This document shows positions 36,278 through 45,850 of a DNA stretch of 64,000 bases, piece by piece. Origin of the DNA: Henriciella pelagia (GTDB lineage Bacteria > Pseudomonadota > Alphaproteobacteria > Caulobacterales > Hyphomonadaceae). The stretch is taken from the NCBI RefSeq assembly GCF_002088945.1, contig NZ_NCSU01000006.1, positions 236,091 through 300,090 of the forward strand, read 5' to 3'. The position numbers and the translations under genes were made by a program. A model generated the notes under the pieces. The model had not been told where the DNA came from. It made no database searches and worked only from the letters and a program-made list of their open reading frames with translations. Every line of letters starts with the position of its first letter. Within the stretch, counting starts at the first letter, position 1.

Positions 36278-37312
36278 ATGACGGACAAGGCTGACAGGGC
36301 AGACATGCAGAACGCGGTGAAAGACACATCCGGTGACTGGGCCATGTCCGAAAGACGTGAGCGCGCTGTCATGCGCGAACTTCCAGACGTTTATGGCAAG
36401 CCGCGACGGATCGACGACGTGGCTTTCAAGGTGCCCACCACGCGCGGTATTCTGTCGAAAGCAGAGATCGAGGCCCTGCTGCGCCCGAACCTGCCAAAAA
36501 TAAATGAGGCCGAATCGGCCCCGGAACAGGTTGCGCCGGTCGAGTTCGGCAACGACTTCCAGTCTCCGGTTGCCGAACCCGACGAAGATACCAAACGTAT
36601 CGCCGCTCGCCTCTCGCTTCTTTTTGGGCACGTGGCCGGACTGAAGACTGTCATCCGTGCACAGTCATCGGCCGCATGCGACTCGATCGAAGCCAGTCTG
36701 GGCACGATTGGTGGCCCGTCCTCGGCCTATGCCTGCTTCGCACCGGACGAGGGCGATATCGCGCACGTCATGGTCATCCCGGCCGCACTTGCCGAACGGC
36801 TGATCTCCTTTGCCTGTGGAGGACGGTCGGGGGCACAGGTCACCAACCGCGCCTTGAGCGCTATCGATTGCGCGCTTCTGGAGCAATTGATCGCGCCGTT
36901 GAGCAAGGCGTTCGCGCCGGACTGTCGCCTGACATGCATCGAAACGGATGCGTCATACACCGCCTCCATCCTGGCGCGCGACCACGGCCAGCACCGGGCC
37001 TTTTCGGTGCAATCGGATAATGGTTCCACGAGTCTCGACCTGTTCTCGCTCGCTGGTCCCCGCCTTGCTAGTTCAGGCGACAGACAGAAGACGCCGATGA
37101 CAGCCTTGCTGACGGCCCGGATCGCAACGCTCAGCGTGCCGGTGAGCCGCCTGTCGCAGATGAAGCCCGGCGATACGCTATTGCTTGGGCTTCCGGCAGA
37201 CCAGCCGGTCGAATTGCTGTCTGGCGGCCGCGACGGTGTCCCTGCCTTCGAAGGCGAGATTGGTCGCAAGGGTGACAGGATGGCCATCCGCATCCGCCGC
37301 GCGCGCAACTAG
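36278..37312 (+). CDS. Divergent FliM-like flagellar motor switch protein
   Basis: The 344-residue protein has a FliM-type EIEALL motif (LSKAEIEALL, residues 59-68) that in FliM binds phospho-CheY; here it follows an unusual ~57-residue extension. A CheC-like middle region (ALSAIDCALLEQLIAPLSKAF) comes next, then a C-terminal SpoA/FliN-like domain from about 265 (LSVPVSRLSQMKPGDTLLL). The start could also be one of two ATGs within the extension, because no Shine-Dalgarno is convincing. No other motor gene is adjacent. It may be the real FliM of a scattered flagellar regulon or a paralogue. Confidence 0.8.
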   Translation: MTDKADRADMQNAVKDTSGDWAMSERRERAVMRELPDVYGKPRRIDDVAFKVPTTRGILSKAEIEALLRPNLPKINEAESAPEQVAPVEFGNDFQSPVAEPDEDTKRIAARLSLLFGHVAGLKTVIRAQSSAACDSIEASLGTIGGPSSAYACFAPDEGDIAHVMVIPAALAERLISFACGGRSGAQVTNRALSAIDCALLEQLIAPLSKAFAPDCRLTCIETDASYTASILARDHGQHRAFSVQSDNGSTSLDLFSLAGPRLASSGDRQKTPMTALLTARIATLSVPVSRLSQMKPGDTLLLGLPADQPVELLSGGRDGVPAFEGEIGRKGDRMAIRIRRARN

Positions 37313-37334
37313 CCTGTTGCGATAGCAGGCAGTC

Positions 37335-38210
37335 CTAGCTGCCACGCTCCTCGACCTTCACGTCTGCCGCGCGGATGATCTTCAGCTCCGCTTCCCGCTG
37401 CGCCCACAGGCGCTTCTGGAAACTGGTCGAGATGATATCCGTGATCACAAGCACACCCACGACCAAATAGAAACTTGATTTCGACATGGCGTCGATCGGG
37501 AAAGTAAAGATGTGCATGTGAGCGAGGTGCGCACCTTCGGTAACCAGCAACACGCCGACAAGGAACAGGATGAACAGTCCGAGCACCTCGTACATCCGGT
37601 TCTTGTGCAGGAAGTCCGCCACATAATCGGCCATCAGGATCATGGCGATGCCGGACGCGATGATGGCGACGGCCATGATTGTGACCTGGTAACGCGTCTC
37701 GACGACACCATCCACAGTCTCCTTGACGTTCGCAATCGCCATCGCCGAGAGGATGGAGTCGAATGAGAAGACCAGGTTCATCGCCACGATGAGCATGATT
37801 GCCTGCGTGACTGATTTCTTCTTGCCGTCCTTCGAATGTCCGAGATCATCCACTGTCAGCAAGTGGGTGATCTCCTTGATTGCCGTGTAGATGATGAAAC
37901 CGCCACCGATCAGAGTGACCAGCGATTGCAGTGTGAATTCACCGTCCAGTACGCGTGGTATCTCCACGGAGAAAAGGGGTTCAGCGAGCACGCCAAACAG
38001 GCTCACGATAATGACCAGCAGAACGACCCTGAACAGCATGGCAAGACCGATGCCCCACCGCCGGACCATGGGCGCTTTATCGCCCACCCGTTTCGATTCA
38101 ATCGTGATGTAAAGAAGGTTGTCAAAGCCCAGGACCGCCTGGAGCAGCAGCAGCATGAGAAAGGTGAAGAAGCCGCTCAGCGTAAAGAGATCACCAAAAA
38201 TTTCCGGCAT
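37335..38210 (-). CDS. TerC-family membrane protein
   Basis: The 291-residue protein has about seven to eight helices and the TerC hallmarks: an acidic first helix (VLGFDNLLYI) and an AMNLVFSFDSILSAMAI segment, with aspartates in the membrane plane thought to handle a metal ion such as manganese or calcium. An AGGGGG site precedes the ATG. It lies 78 bases downstream of the M15 peptidase on the same strand, so it may belong to the same transcript; members are linked to metal loading of exported proteins. It is convergent with the FliM-like gene. Confidence 0.88.
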   Translation of the reverse strand: MPEIFGDLFTLSGFFTFLMLLLLQAVLGFDNLLYITIESKRVGDKAPMVRRWGIGLAMLFRVVLLVIIVSLFGVLAEPLFSVEIPRVLDGEFTLQSLVTLIGGGFIIYTAIKEITHLLTVDDLGHSKDGKKKSVTQAIMLIVAMNLVFSFDSILSAMAIANVKETVDGVVETRYQVTIMAVAIIASGIAMILMADYVADFLHKNRMYEVLGLFILFLVGVLLVTEGAHLAHMHIFTFPIDAMSKSSFYLVVGVLVITDIISTSFQKRLWAQREAELKIIRAADVKVEERGS

Positions 38211-38288
38211 GTCTGCCCCCTGAATTGTTGTCGTCGGACGGGGCTCTTACTGACGGGACTTGCCAGCTGTTGCAAGCGGAGAGCCGAT

Positions 38289-39167
38289 TCACCGTCCCCA
38301 ACGCGCTCTGCGGCCGCGTCCATCGACATGTACGAACGGTCCATGGACCGCGTTGGAGCCGTAGCTGCCAAGGCCGCCTGCGGACACATCGGACCGGGCA
38401 AACAGCTGTTCGGCATAGTCGTAGAAGAAATTGGCGTCTTCCTTGTCGAGCGCACCATCCCGGTTGATGTCATCCATAACGCCGTCGCGCGGCGATACGT
38501 CGATGTAGATATCCGTCGCATCGCCATACATGTGGCGAGACAGTTTCGCCGATCCGATTGCTGTGTTGTAGAACGGCGTTCGGTACCCGCTCATCACGAA
38601 GAATGTCTCGGCGTCGGTGATGCCATCGCTGCGGATCGCCGCCAGCAAGTGTTCGAGCCGGCCGAGATTTGCGCTGGAAATGAGAAGGTATTTCGGCCAG
38701 TGGTCAGGTTGCTGCTTGCAGAGGAACTGCCCGATCCGGAAATTCGGAGACACCTGGACGTCGCCATTCCCTTCATCCAGGCGAATGAAACCGACCGGTT
38801 CGTCCTGAGGGTACTGACCAATGCGGTATCCGTTGAGCCGGCCACTCGCATCAATGCGTGAAGACGGCTCCAGCACAAACAGGGCAATGTCGCTGGCGAC
38901 GTCGCCGGAGCGTGTCCTGAATTCAAGGTCATAGATACCGGGCTTTTCCGGTGCCGTGAAAGCATTACGGCTCTGGATCTCGACATCGTCCAGAAACGGT
39001 GCCAGCAGGTTCGGACCGTCATAGTTGATGGTTTCGCCGGGCATAACCATCACATGCCAGACATCATAAGGCAGTACTTCGCCATTGATCTGGAGAGGCG
39101 TGTCAGACGCGCTGCCAATTGCCGCTGTGAGCTTCCACACAGCGGCAAGGACGATCAGTTTCAGCAT
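38289..39167 (-). CDS. M15-family D-Ala-D-Ala carboxypeptidase-like protein
   Basis: The 292-residue exported protein has a hydrophobic N-terminus. The C-terminal M15A/peptidase_M15_3 domain shows SGYRTPFYN, SRHMYGDATDIY (zinc His and Asp) and HVDGRGRRARWGR at the end. Such enzymes trim the terminal D-alanine of stem peptides. ATG 39167 is preferred (CAGGGA six bases upstream); GTG 39170 is an alternative. The start lies three bases after the stop of the L,D-transpeptidase, an operon that could both make and limit 3-3 crosslinks. The N-terminal ~120 residues have no recognised fold. Confidence 0.86.
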   Translation of the reverse strand: MLKLIVLAAVWKLTAAIGSASDTPLQINGEVLPYDVWHVMVMPGETINYDGPNLLAPFLDDVEIQSRNAFTAPEKPGIYDLEFRTRSGDVASDIALFVLEPSSRIDASGRLNGYRIGQYPQDEPVGFIRLDEGNGDVQVSPNFRIGQFLCKQQPDHWPKYLLISSANLGRLEHLLAAIRSDGITDAETFFVMSGYRTPFYNTAIGSAKLSRHMYGDATDIYIDVSPRDGVMDDINRDGALDKEDANFFYDYAEQLFARSDVSAGGLGSYGSNAVHGPFVHVDGRGRRARWGR

Positions 39168-39170
39168 CAC

Positions 39171-40997
39171 CTATCCCTGTTTCATCTGTGCTGTCGTGAT
39201 TGGATCTTCAGGCTGGTAGAGCGGAGCGAACTTCTCGACCTGACGGATGCCTTCAGTGCGGTCATAGATGTCTCGCCAGAAGTTCACTGTACCATCGTCA
39301 TTCACCGTGACCGTCATATAGGTGATGTGAACGGGCACACGTGAGGCAAACTCAAACCGTTCATGAGCTTTTGCCTCCACCGCTTCTTCGAGCGTGTCCG
39401 GATCGGCTTCACCATCGCCTTCGGCTAGCCATTGGGCCATTTCCGTCGGTCGTTCCAGCCGCACGCAGCCTGAGCTGAAGGCGCGTTCCGCTCGGTCGAA
39501 CAGGCTGTCATCCGGCGTGCCATGCAGGTAGACCGAATACTGGTTTGGGAACATGATCTTCAGTTCGCCAAGCGCGTTTCCTGATCCTGACTGCTGCACG
39601 AGGCGGTACTTCTCGGCTGAAGACGGATCGTTCCAGTTTACCGAGTAGGCGCTGACTTCAGCGCCTGTGCTGCGATCATAGATCTTGTAATTGCCGCGCC
39701 GTGCGTAGCCGGGGTCCTGCTCAAGCTTTGGAAGCTTGTCTCGCTTCACGATGCTTACGGGGGCATACCAGTTGGGATTGGCAACGACATATTCGATTTC
39801 ATCGCTGAAGATGGGCGTCTCCCGGCTCTCCATACCGACGATCGTCTTCATTGAGATTTCACGACGGCCATTCTTCCACCCCTCAGCGGTATAGGACGGA
39901 ATATTTGTCCAGACGTATTTTCGGTCGGCCTTGCCCTGATGACGCCAGCGATCCATGGAATCGGCGATCCGGGCGATCTTCGAATCAATGCTTTCGTTCA
40001 TGGCCTCCAGCGTGGCGGGCCCAATCACGCCGTCAGGCTCAATGCCGTGCCGCGACTGGAAGGTCTTGACGGCCTCGACCAGTTTCTCGTCATACACTTC
40101 GGGATTGACCTCCCGTTCGACGCTTTCAGCGTCCAGCACGTCTATGTCGGCGTTGGCCCTCACCGAATCTTCTGTCGTCTCGGGTGCAGAGCCGGCTTCA
40201 ATGGCCGACGCGACCAGTGCGATAAGAGAGCGGTTTGCGTCATAGCCCTCAGTTTCAAGGCGTTCCCGGATGGCGGGAATGCGTGGGTCTGTGTTGCCAG
40301 CTTCAATCACTTCCCCATCGGGAATGGCGAGCCAGCCGCCCTCCGCGCGAATCTCCCTGTAGGTCGCGAGCGCATCTTTCAGCCTGTCATATTGCGGAAA
40401 GTCCGGTTCGTAGGCTTCGAGTGCGGATTTAACCTTTCCATTGCCAGCGGCGATCAGGTTTTCAGGTAGCGCCGAATAGGTCGCCGCGTCGATTTCCGAT
40501 GATTCTGCTTCGCCTTCATCCCTCATTCCACCGCTGATGGCGGCAGCCATGCGAAGCCATGCTGCGGAGAGGGCGAGGTCTGCCTCAGCCCGCTCGGCGT
40601 CGTCGCGCGCTTCGAAGCGCTGGGAGATGAGGGTTTGCAGATTGGCGTCCAGCACGTCATTCGGCGTCAGTCCATATTCAAACAGGTCCCGCGAGAAGGC
40701 CTTGAGCGCCTTGGCGCCTCGCTCGGTCCAGACAGGCTTGAAGAGTGTCTGGGCGTAGGCACGGCGTGCGCCTTCAATTACGCTGGGGTGCACATCGCCG
40801 GCCAGCTTCGATTCCATCCAGTCGTCCATGACGGCTGCCTCGATGGCGCGGGGAATGGGGGCCTTTGCGGAAGCTCCTGCCATTTTGGCCTGTTCGGCTT
40901 CCGATGTGGTCGGCACAGTCGGGTCGCCGAGGCCCTGCTGGGCCAATGCGACCGGTGACGCTGTCGCGATGAGTGCGGTAAGCAGGAACGGTTTCAT
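39171..40997 (-). CDS. L,D-transpeptidase of the YcbB type
   Basis: The 608-residue exported protein has a signal peptide ending VALAQ (about residue 19). It carries a peptidoglycan-binding domain near 303-333 (DEKLVEAVKTFQSRHGIEPDG) and a YkuD catalytic domain whose active-site motif spans H492 to the nucleophile C511 (SSGCVRLERP). The middle is acidic and low in hydrophobics. It forms 3-3 crosslinks or attaches proteins to peptidoglycan. GAGGA precedes the ATG at 40997. It heads a minus-strand group with the M15 peptidase and TerC, divergent from cckA. Confidence 0.9.
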   Translation of the reverse strand: MKPFLLTALIATASPVALAQQGLGDPTVPTTSEAEQAKMAGASAKAPIPRAIEAAVMDDWMESKLAGDVHPSVIEGARRAYAQTLFKPVWTERGAKALKAFSRDLFEYGLTPNDVLDANLQTLISQRFEARDDAERAEADLALSAAWLRMAAAISGGMRDEGEAESSEIDAATYSALPENLIAAGNGKVKSALEAYEPDFPQYDRLKDALATYREIRAEGGWLAIPDGEVIEAGNTDPRIPAIRERLETEGYDANRSLIALVASAIEAGSAPETTEDSVRANADIDVLDAESVEREVNPEVYDEKLVEAVKTFQSRHGIEPDGVIGPATLEAMNESIDSKIARIADSMDRWRHQGKADRKYVWTNIPSYTAEGWKNGRREISMKTIVGMESRETPIFSDEIEYVVANPNWYAPVSIVKRDKLPKLEQDPGYARRGNYKIYDRSTGAEVSAYSVNWNDPSSAEKYRLVQQSGSGNALGELKIMFPNQYSVYLHGTPDDSLFDRAERAFSSGCVRLERPTEMAQWLAEGDGEADPDTLEEAVEAKAHERFEFASRVPVHITYMTVTVNDDGTVNFWRDIYDRTEGIRQVEKFAPLYQPEDPITTAQMKQG

Positions 40998-41369
40998 GGT
41001 GTCCTCAAACGATTTTGTGTTGTCATTGCAACGGCGAGCGCACGGTAGAGGTTCCGGGGGAGGCTTCACGACAGATGCAATTGCGGTGGCAAGGCGCGAG
41101 GAGCGTCGTGACGCAGACGCGGCTCAGATTGGCGATCTGCTATTGCCCCCGAGCCTGTATTCATGCCTGCAACGGAGCATGACGGGCATTAGGTGCAATT
41201 TTTCAGATTCGATTAACGCTGCTTTTGGATTGATTAACCTTTCCGGCCGACAAATGCGTCCAACGATCAGGGATTGAGCGCCGGACGTGCGCGTACCTCC
41301 GGAGTGGTATAGAGTAAGCGAATCGACGCAAAGGCAGAACGCTTGAACGCGGCGGTAGGAGTAGGCTTC
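40998..41369. other. Divergent promoter region of ldt and cckA with two TTAAC boxes
   Basis: The 372-base gap contains GATTAAC at 41211 and GATTAAC at 41232, both on the + strand, 21 bases apart, followed by CC in the second. They resemble CtrA half-sites, but the N7 full site is not formed. No other coding sequence is visible; an ORF extending cckA upstream to a TTG at 41343 is unlikely because ATG 41370 has AGGAG. Confidence 0.35.
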
Positions 41370-43964
41370 ATGACGGCATCAGGCAGCAGACAGGACGATC
41401 TGGACATTGCCGCTGACGAGACAATTCTGTCGGAGCAGCCAATGAGCCGGCTTGATCTTTTGCAGCTCGCATTCTGGGGCTGTCTTCTGATCGCTGTTGC
41501 TGCTGCATCTGTTGCGATTGCCTGGCCAGATGCTGTCGGCGGAACAGGCCCGGTCCTGCTCATTTCGATGGCTGCGGGCGGAATGGTTTTCCTGCTCTGG
41601 GTCCTGAAAGGCGCGGGCCGCAGGCTTGGGCTATTCCCGAACAAGGGGGCCGCTTCGGAAGCCATCAATGCCGCCACGCCGCGTTTCGGCTGGATCGAAT
41701 CGCTTGATGAGGCCGTGCTCGTGGCCGATCATGGCGGTGCCCCCATTGCGGCCAACGAGCCATATCGCGAACTCACGCGGATCGCGCTGACAGGCCAGCA
41801 GGATTCGGCGGGTCCGGTGACGGTCGACCGCATTTTCAGCGCGAGCCCGGGGCTTGCCGCGCCAGTGTTCCGGCTTTCCAAGGCCGCCAAGGCTGGACAG
41901 ACGCATCGTGAAGTCCTTCCTGCGATGACAATCGGTGCAGATTCGCTGCCGGTGCAGTACGAAGTGTCCGTTGCACCGTTGCCGCGCAACCGTGTGCTCT
42001 GGCGCCTGCGCCGCATTAACGGTGCTGAAGCAGCGACAGGCGCAGCCGATATGAAGGCCCTCTATGTCGAAGATGCCCCGCTCGGTTTCTTTGCCGCCAA
42101 GCCGGACGGCACGATCACCTATGCCAATGGCTGGCTCCGTGAGCTGATCGGTCTTCCGGAGACAGCCAAGAATGTTCGCCTCGACGACATCATGCGCCCG
42201 GAATTCGTGAAGATGCTGGCGCGCGACAAGAAGTCAGGCGCGCCGGGCCGGGCCAATATCATGCTTCGCACCCGCGACGGTGTCGAAATGCCGGTCCAGA
42301 CGATGACGACCTGGTCCGGCAAGGGGGCAGAAGCTCAGGGCCGTACCGTCGTTGTCGCCAACAGCCAGTCCCAGCTTGCCGGCGAAGGGCGCTTTCTAGC
42401 GGCGTCTGCCAGCCGCCCCGCGCGCCCCGATGGCGACCCGATGTTTGACGATGCGCCGTTTGGCGCTGTCCGCCTCGAAGGCAATTCGGTTGAGGCGGCG
42501 ATCATCCTTGATGCGAACAAGGCCCTGCTCGAAATGGCTGAAGGGCGCTCTGCACCTGGCACCAAGTTTTCAGAGCTCTTCCTCGATGAGGGAACAGGGG
42601 CTGACAGCCTCGCCGCGAAACTTGTCGATGCCATCGATAAGCCTGTCGGTCTGAAACTCGCCGGAGACGAACCAAAGTCGGTCAATGTGTTCGTCACGCT
42701 CGACAATGTGGGCCAGCCTTCAGTTGCCTACATTATCGACATGACCGAGCAGAAGGAGCTCGAGCTGCGTCTCGCCCAGGGTGAGAAGATGCAGGCGATT
42801 GGTCAGCTCGCCGGCGGTGTTGCGCACGACTTCAACAATGTTCTCACTGGCATCATGCTGAACAATGATGACCTGATGACGCGGCATCCGGTGGGTGATC
42901 CATCCTATGAGAACCTGAAAAGCATTCATGAGTTCTCGGTCCGCGCCAAGGACCTCGTCCACATGCTGCTCGCCTATGCGCGCCAGCAGACCTTCAAGCG
43001 CGAAGTGTTCAACGTCACAGACTTCCTGTCGGAGTTCGGCATCCTTCTTCGTCAGATCCTGGACGAGCGCATCGAGTTCGAGACGCTGCACGGGCGCAAC
43101 TTGCCTTACATCAAGGCTGACAAGAACCAGCTTGAGACCGCCATTATCAACCTCGTCACCAACGCTCGCGATGCGATGCTCCTGTCTGGCCAGTCAGGTG
43201 GCAAACTGACCATTCGCACCTCGCGCGCAACGGCCGAAGATGCGCACAGGCACGGCTTCAACTATGTCGAAGAGGGCGAATACCTCCTTGTGGAAGTGGC
43301 AGATACCGGACATGGCATTCCTGCCAATATCCTCGACAAGATCTTCCAGCCCTTTTTCACGACGAAGGATGTCGGCGTCGGCACGGGCCTTGGTCTCGCG
43401 ACGGTCTACGGCATCATCAAACAGTCCGAAGGCTATGTTTGTCCGATCTCCAAGGTTGGCAAAGGCACGACCTTCCAGATTTACCTGCCGGCACTCAAGG
43501 CTGACGAAATCCCGGTCCCGGAAATTGTCGGGCCGGAAGAGGAGGCTGTCGATCACCGCCCGGTCGATATCTCGGGCCGTGGTCGCATCCTGCTGGTCGA
43601 GGATGAGAAGGGCGTGCGCGATATTGCCGTTATGCACCTTATCTCGCGTGGCTATGAGGTCCTCTCAGCACAGGATGGCGAAGAGGCTCTCGAAATTCTT
43701 GAAGAAGAGTCCGGCTCCTTCGATCTTGTCATTTCCGACGTGGTCATGCCGGGCATGGATGGTCCGACACTCATTCGCGAAGCGAAGGACTATCTTGGTG
43801 AGGCGCGTGTGATCTTCATCTCCGGCTACGCCGAGCGTGACCTTGCGAAAAAGCTCGACGATGACCGAGAAGTCTCATTCCTGCCAAAGCCGTTCAGCGT
43901 CCGCCAGCTCGCCGAGCGCGTGAAGCAGCAGCTGGGCGTGCGCAAGGAGCGCGAAGCCGCTTAG
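41370..43964 (+). CDS. cckA: Hybrid histidine kinase CckA
   Basis: The 864-residue membrane kinase has two N-terminal helices (about 25-75) and PAS-like regions. The dimerisation/phosphoacceptor motif [15 protein letters not shown] has His486. The ATP-binding core ([30 protein letters not shown]) follows, and then a receiver domain with the phospho-Asp790 ([11 protein letters not shown]). CckA feeds phosphate through ChpT to CtrA and CpdR, driving cell-cycle progression, and also acts as a phosphatase. The ATG at 41370 has AGGAG eight bases upstream. chpT is not in this window. Kinase and receiver match Caulobacter CckA in order and motif. Confidence 0.94.
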   Translation: MTASGSRQDDLDIAADETILSEQPMSRLDLLQLAFWGCLLIAVAAASVAIAWPDAVGGTGPVLLISMAAGGMVFLLWVLKGAGRRLGLFPNKGAASEAINAATPRFGWIESLDEAVLVADHGGAPIAANEPYRELTRIALTGQQDSAGPVTVDRIFSASPGLAAPVFRLSKAAKAGQTHREVLPAMTIGADSLPVQYEVSVAPLPRNRVLWRLRRINGAEAATGAADMKALYVEDAPLGFFAAKPDGTITYANGWLRELIGLPETAKNVRLDDIMRPEFVKMLARDKKSGAPGRANIMLRTRDGVEMPVQTMTTWSGKGAEAQGRTVVVANSQSQLAGEGRFLAASASRPARPDGDPMFDDAPFGAVRLEGNSVEAAIILDANKALLEMAEGRSAPGTKFSELFLDEGTGADSLAAKLVDAIDKPVGLKLAGDEPKSVNVFVTLDNVGQPSVAYIIDMTEQKELELRLAQGEKMQAIGQLAGGVAHDFNNVLTGIMLNNDDLMTRHPVGDPSYENLKSIHEFSVRAKDLVHMLLAYARQQTFKREVFNVTDFLSEFGILLRQILDERIEFETLHGRNLPYIKADKNQLETAIINLVTNARDAMLLSGQSGGKLTIRTSRATAEDAHRHGFNYVEEGEYLLVEVADTGHGIPANILDKIFQPFFTTKDVGVGTGLGLATVYGIIKQSEGYVCPISKVGKGTTFQIYLPALKADEIPVPEIVGPEEEAVDHRPVDISGRGRILLVEDEKGVRDIAVMHLISRGYEVLSAQDGEEALEILEEESGSFDLVISDVVMPGMDGPTLIREAKDYLGEARVIFISGYAERDLAKKLDDDREVSFLPKPFSVRQLAERVKQQLGVRKEREAA

Positions 43965-43974
43965 GCTTCAGAGA

Positions 43975-44862
43975 TCAGTTGGCGCGCCAGCGCGCACAGA
44001 TAGCGGTCGGAAGCATCCGGCCGCTTTTCTGTTCCGGGATAGCCATCTCGCCCATCTCGATTCGACCGCCGAAAGGCTCAAGGCGATCGCCGAGCGCTTG
44101 CGCCAGGGCAATGTGCGACAACCTCACGGCATAGGCGGTCAGGATGACGAAGAGCGGCTTATCGACCAGAAGATTGGCGACTTCGTCGAGCAGGCCGGGC
44201 AGGTCTTCCTCGAAGCGCCACGTCTCGTTCTTGGTGCCACGACCGAACTTCGGCGGGTCCAGCACGATCGCGTCGTACTTGTTCCCACGTCGGTTCTCAC
44301 GCGACACGAACTTCATGGCGTCGTCCGCGATCCAGCGGATCGTCCGGTCCTGCAGGCCGGACATCTCCTGATGCTCCTTGCCGAAACCGTTCGATTTGGG
44401 ACTGGCGTCGAGATGAACGACTTCAGCCCCGGCCTGCGCGCATGCAAGCGACATCATGCCCGTGTAGCCGAACAGGTTCAGCACTTTGGTCGAGTAGGGT
44501 GCCTTTCTTATCTGGTCTACAGCAAAGGCCCAGTGGACCGAGTGCTCCTGGAACAGGCCTAGGTGACGAAATGGCGTTCTGCGCGCATTGAACTTCAGGC
44601 CGTTCCATTCCATCGGCCAAGTGTCTGGCGCTTTCGGGTTGAGCTTGCGCCACTGGCCGCGTTCGTCATCGCCCGCCTTGGCATCGAAATGTGCGTCGGC
44701 CTTCCAGTCAGAGACCGGCTTGTGAGGCCTCCAGAAGGCCTGAGGGTCGGGGCGAATGATGCGCTGGTTGCCGAACCGTTCGAGCTTGAAGCCGTCGCCA
44801 CTGTCGAGCAGGGCGTAATCGGTCCAGTTGTCGGCGAGGAAAAGCGTCTGCTCGTACTTCAT
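43975..44862 (-). CDS. Class I SAM-dependent methyltransferase, RlmI-like
   Basis: The 295-residue protein starts at ATG 44862, overlapping the upstream gene by four bases (ATGA). It has the SAM motif VLNLFGYTGMMSLACAQAGA, the acidic residue in HLDASPKS, and the DPPKFGRG catalytic motif of m5C/N6-type RNA methyltransferases. The family includes RlmI/RlmK 23S rRNA enzymes, though the N-terminal PUA domain of RlmI is not present. Substrate uncertain, most likely rRNA. It is in an operon with the SpoU enzyme just upstream. Confidence 0.86.
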   Translation of the reverse strand: MKYEQTLFLADNWTDYALLDSGDGFKLERFGNQRIIRPDPQAFWRPHKPVSDWKADAHFDAKAGDDERGQWRKLNPKAPDTWPMEWNGLKFNARRTPFRHLGLFQEHSVHWAFAVDQIRKAPYSTKVLNLFGYTGMMSLACAQAGAEVVHLDASPKSNGFGKEHQEMSGLQDRTIRWIADDAMKFVSRENRRGNKYDAIVLDPPKFGRGTKNETWRFEEDLPGLLDEVANLLVDKPLFVILTAYAVRLSHIALAQALGDRLEPFGGRIEMGEMAIPEQKSGRMLPTAICARWRAN

Positions 44863-45671
44863 GCGAAATCTCTCTGGCGCCACGCTTCATAGGTCATGAT
44901 GGCAGTAGCTTGGGCGAGGTTGAGGCTGTCGGCACCGCCGCGCATGGGGATAAGACAGAGTGTGTCGCAGCGGGCTTCGACCGCCGGCGGGATACCCGCC
45001 TGTTCATTGCCCATCAGGATCACGGTCCCGCGTTTCATGTCGATCTCAGTGTGCCGGTGGGTCCCGTTCACGCTGGCCGCGACGGTGGCGAGCCCTGATT
45101 TGCTGGTCCACTGAGTGAACTCGTCAATCGAGCTGTGCGCGAATTGCACGTCAAAAATTGAGCCCATCGACGCGCGGACGGCCTCGACACTGAACGGATC
45201 GCAGCACTGGTTGATCAGGATCACGCCAGAAATGCCTGCGCAATCAGCAGTGCGCAGAATTGTCCCGAGATTGCCAGGGTCACGAACTTCATAGAGCCCA
45301 ACCCATAAGTCCAGCGGTGCCGCCCGAAGGTCTGCTGGCGTCTGATGGCGTTGCCTGAAAGCCCCGATCACGGCTTGCGGATTATCCTTGCGGGCGATCT
45401 GTCCGGCGAGCCTGTCCGGCACCTGGACGACCCTCGCACCCGCCGATTTTGCCTTTGAAATCAGGGCGGGCATGAAGCCTCGCTCAGCACCCGACATGGA
45501 CACAACCAGGCTATCGAGCGCCCAGCCGGCATCAAGGCCCTGCTCGACAAGGCGTGCCCCCTCTGCAAGGAAGAGACCGGTTTCTGAACGTACCTTCTTG
45601 CGCTCAAGGCCGCGCAGGGTCTTGATCAGCGGGTTGGAAGAACTGGAGATGATTTCCGGGTCGCTCGACAT
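44859..45671 (-). CDS. SpoU/TrmH-family RNA 2'-O-methyltransferase
   Basis: The 270-residue enzyme has an N-terminal substrate-binding domain (NPLIKTLRGLERKKVR, GLFLAEGARLVEQGL) and a SPOUT domain with the knot motifs VRDPGNLGTILRTADCAG, LMGNEQAGIP and IPMRGGADSLNLAQATAI. It probably methylates a ribose in 23S rRNA or tRNA. No Shine-Dalgarno is visible, so the message may be nearly leaderless. The start lies 179 bases from the divergent coiled-coil gene and is followed by the RlmI-like gene. Confidence 0.88.
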   Translation of the reverse strand: MSSDPEIISSSSNPLIKTLRGLERKKVRSETGLFLAEGARLVEQGLDAGWALDSLVVSMSGAERGFMPALISKAKSAGARVVQVPDRLAGQIARKDNPQAVIGAFRQRHQTPADLRAAPLDLWVGLYEVRDPGNLGTILRTADCAGISGVILINQCCDPFSVEAVRASMGSIFDVQFAHSSIDEFTQWTSKSGLATVAASVNGTHRHTEIDMKRGTVILMGNEQAGIPPAVEARCDTLCLIPMRGGADSLNLAQATAIMTYEAWRQRDFA

Positions 45672-45850
45672 GCGCGGCGTTTAGCACAGACTTGCCTGAA
45701 AACAATTGATGCGGCATGCATCATGTTGCGTTAACCGGTCCAATTCGAAGGAAAGAGCCGCATTTACAGGGGACAGTGTCTCATCTTCGCCTTTTTCAGA
45801 ACACGACTCATCTGTTTCTTAGGCGTCTCGATCAAGGAGCCGTTTTCAAT

